NCBI GenBank assembly: GCA_016183835.1
Contig: JACPDV010000012.1
Span: 1 to 12,715 of the forward strand
Length of the DNA stretch: 12,715 bases
Origin: Armatimonadota bacterium
GTDB lineage: Bacteria; Armatimonadota; UBA10988
Reading direction: 5' to 3'
The position numbers and the translations under genes were made by a program. Below the pieces are notes generated by a model. That model saw only the letters and a list, made by a program, of their open reading frames with translations, was not told where the DNA came from and did not search any database. Shown piece after piece: positions 12,346 to 12,715 of this stretch (its first letter is position 1; each line of letters opens with the position of its first letter).

Positions 12346-12715
12346 ATGCGCGGAACCGGTGTGGATGGCGAGTTCGACCGGCGGCAGCAGCGGTTCAGCG
12401 CTGCGGCCGGCGCCGACCTGGCGCGCGGCGACTGGGCCGCGGAAGAGTGGACCGACTGGCTCGATGAGCTGGGCCGCCGCGACAGCGCGGCGATCCACCA
12501 CGTGCTGAAGGACGCGGTCGCGCCGATCCTGGCGCGCCTCCGGGCGGTGGTCGCCGCGCTGGACGGCATGCTGGTGGCGAAGGACGACCTGAACCGGCTG
12601 GTGGTCGTCAGCGCGCTGGCGCAGCAGCCGCTCGTGCTGATGGGCGAGCCGGGCACGGCCAAGACGGCGCTGGTGACGGCCCTGGCCGAGCTGATGGGCG
12701 TGCGCCGCGCCGAGC
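12346..12715 (+). CDS. MoxR/RavA-type AAA+ ATPase, N-terminal part (cut by right edge)
   Basis: 123 residues are visible. A charged helical N-terminal extension (1-70) precedes LVAKDDLNRLVVVSALAQQP (76-95) and the Walker A motif LMGEPGTAKTALV (98-110, with K106 and T107). The GxPGTAKT(S) form of Walker A and the preceding helix pattern are typical of the MoxR branch of AAA+ proteins, chaperone-like ATPases that usually work with a VWA-domain protein encoded nearby. The N-terminal extension is longer than in minimal MoxR proteins, where the P-loop is usually nearer residue 40-50, which points to a specialised subgroup. Walker B, sensor motifs and any VWA partner gene lie beyond the window. It follows the 495-residue helical protein by 2 bp and is almost certainly in one operon with it. 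Confidence 0.85.
   Translation, partial: MRGTGVDGEFDRRQQRFSAAAGADLARGDWAAEEWTDWLDELGRRDSAAIHHVLKDAVAPILARLRAVVAALDGMLVAKDDLNRLVVVSALAQQPLVLMGEPGTAKTALVTALAELMGVRRAE

Noticed and set aside
1..12715. tRNA, rRNA or riboswitch
   Set aside because: I saw no tRNA-like cloverleaf, conserved rRNA sequence, or riboswitch core on either strand by reading; a covariance-model scan was not possible here.

Overview
The window is very GC-rich bacterial DNA (roughly 70% by eye). It comes from an organism that exports large carbohydrate-active proteins and carries many small palindromic repeats between genes. Long modular exported hydrolases, ConA/LamG-like modules, divergently transcribed methyltransferase and glycosyltransferase genes, and REP-like palindromes together suggest a large-genome environmental lineage of the Planctomycetota/Armatimonadota type. 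That assignment is an inference; there is no rRNA or marker gene to confirm it.

Left part (1-8338, all minus strand, so read right to left). It begins with a 949-residue exported protein with an N-terminal amidotransferase-like fold and several beta-sandwich modules (5489-8338). Next comes an 861-residue lipoprotein with a clan GH-A TIM-barrel hydrolase domain (2814-5399), then a GT2 glycosyltransferase (1766-2710). Last is a divergent GH38 alpha-mannosidase-like protein with an N-terminal beta-sandwich, cut by the left edge (1-1284). The gaps of 89, about 103 and about 481 bp are occupied largely by palindromic repeats. The set looks like a glycan-degradation and glycan-assembly neighbourhood.

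Right part (8430-12715, plus strand). A 91-bp divergent gap separates the left block from an FkbM-type methyltransferase whose C-terminus looks like the tail of a different methyltransferase (8430-9629). It is followed after 6 bp by a GT4 glycosyltransferase (9636-10751); both probably act on a surface polysaccharide. After a 104-bp structured gap comes a separate module: an unrecognised 495-residue helical protein (10856-12343), closely followed by the start of a MoxR-type AAA+ ATPase (12346 to the right edge).

The most notable signal is the repeats. Two composite elements (2747-2818 and 7323-7425) have identical self-palindromic arms with an outward GTAG foot, the architecture of REP/BIME elements. 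A single REP-like unit of another sequence (5468-5492) also has the GTAG foot. One composite lies inside the 949-residue coding sequence and is translated in frame as about 35 extra residues. In two genes the TAG stop codon is the TAG of the GTAG foot. A third composite inverted repeat (1529-1627) has a similar double-hairpin layout with different sequence.
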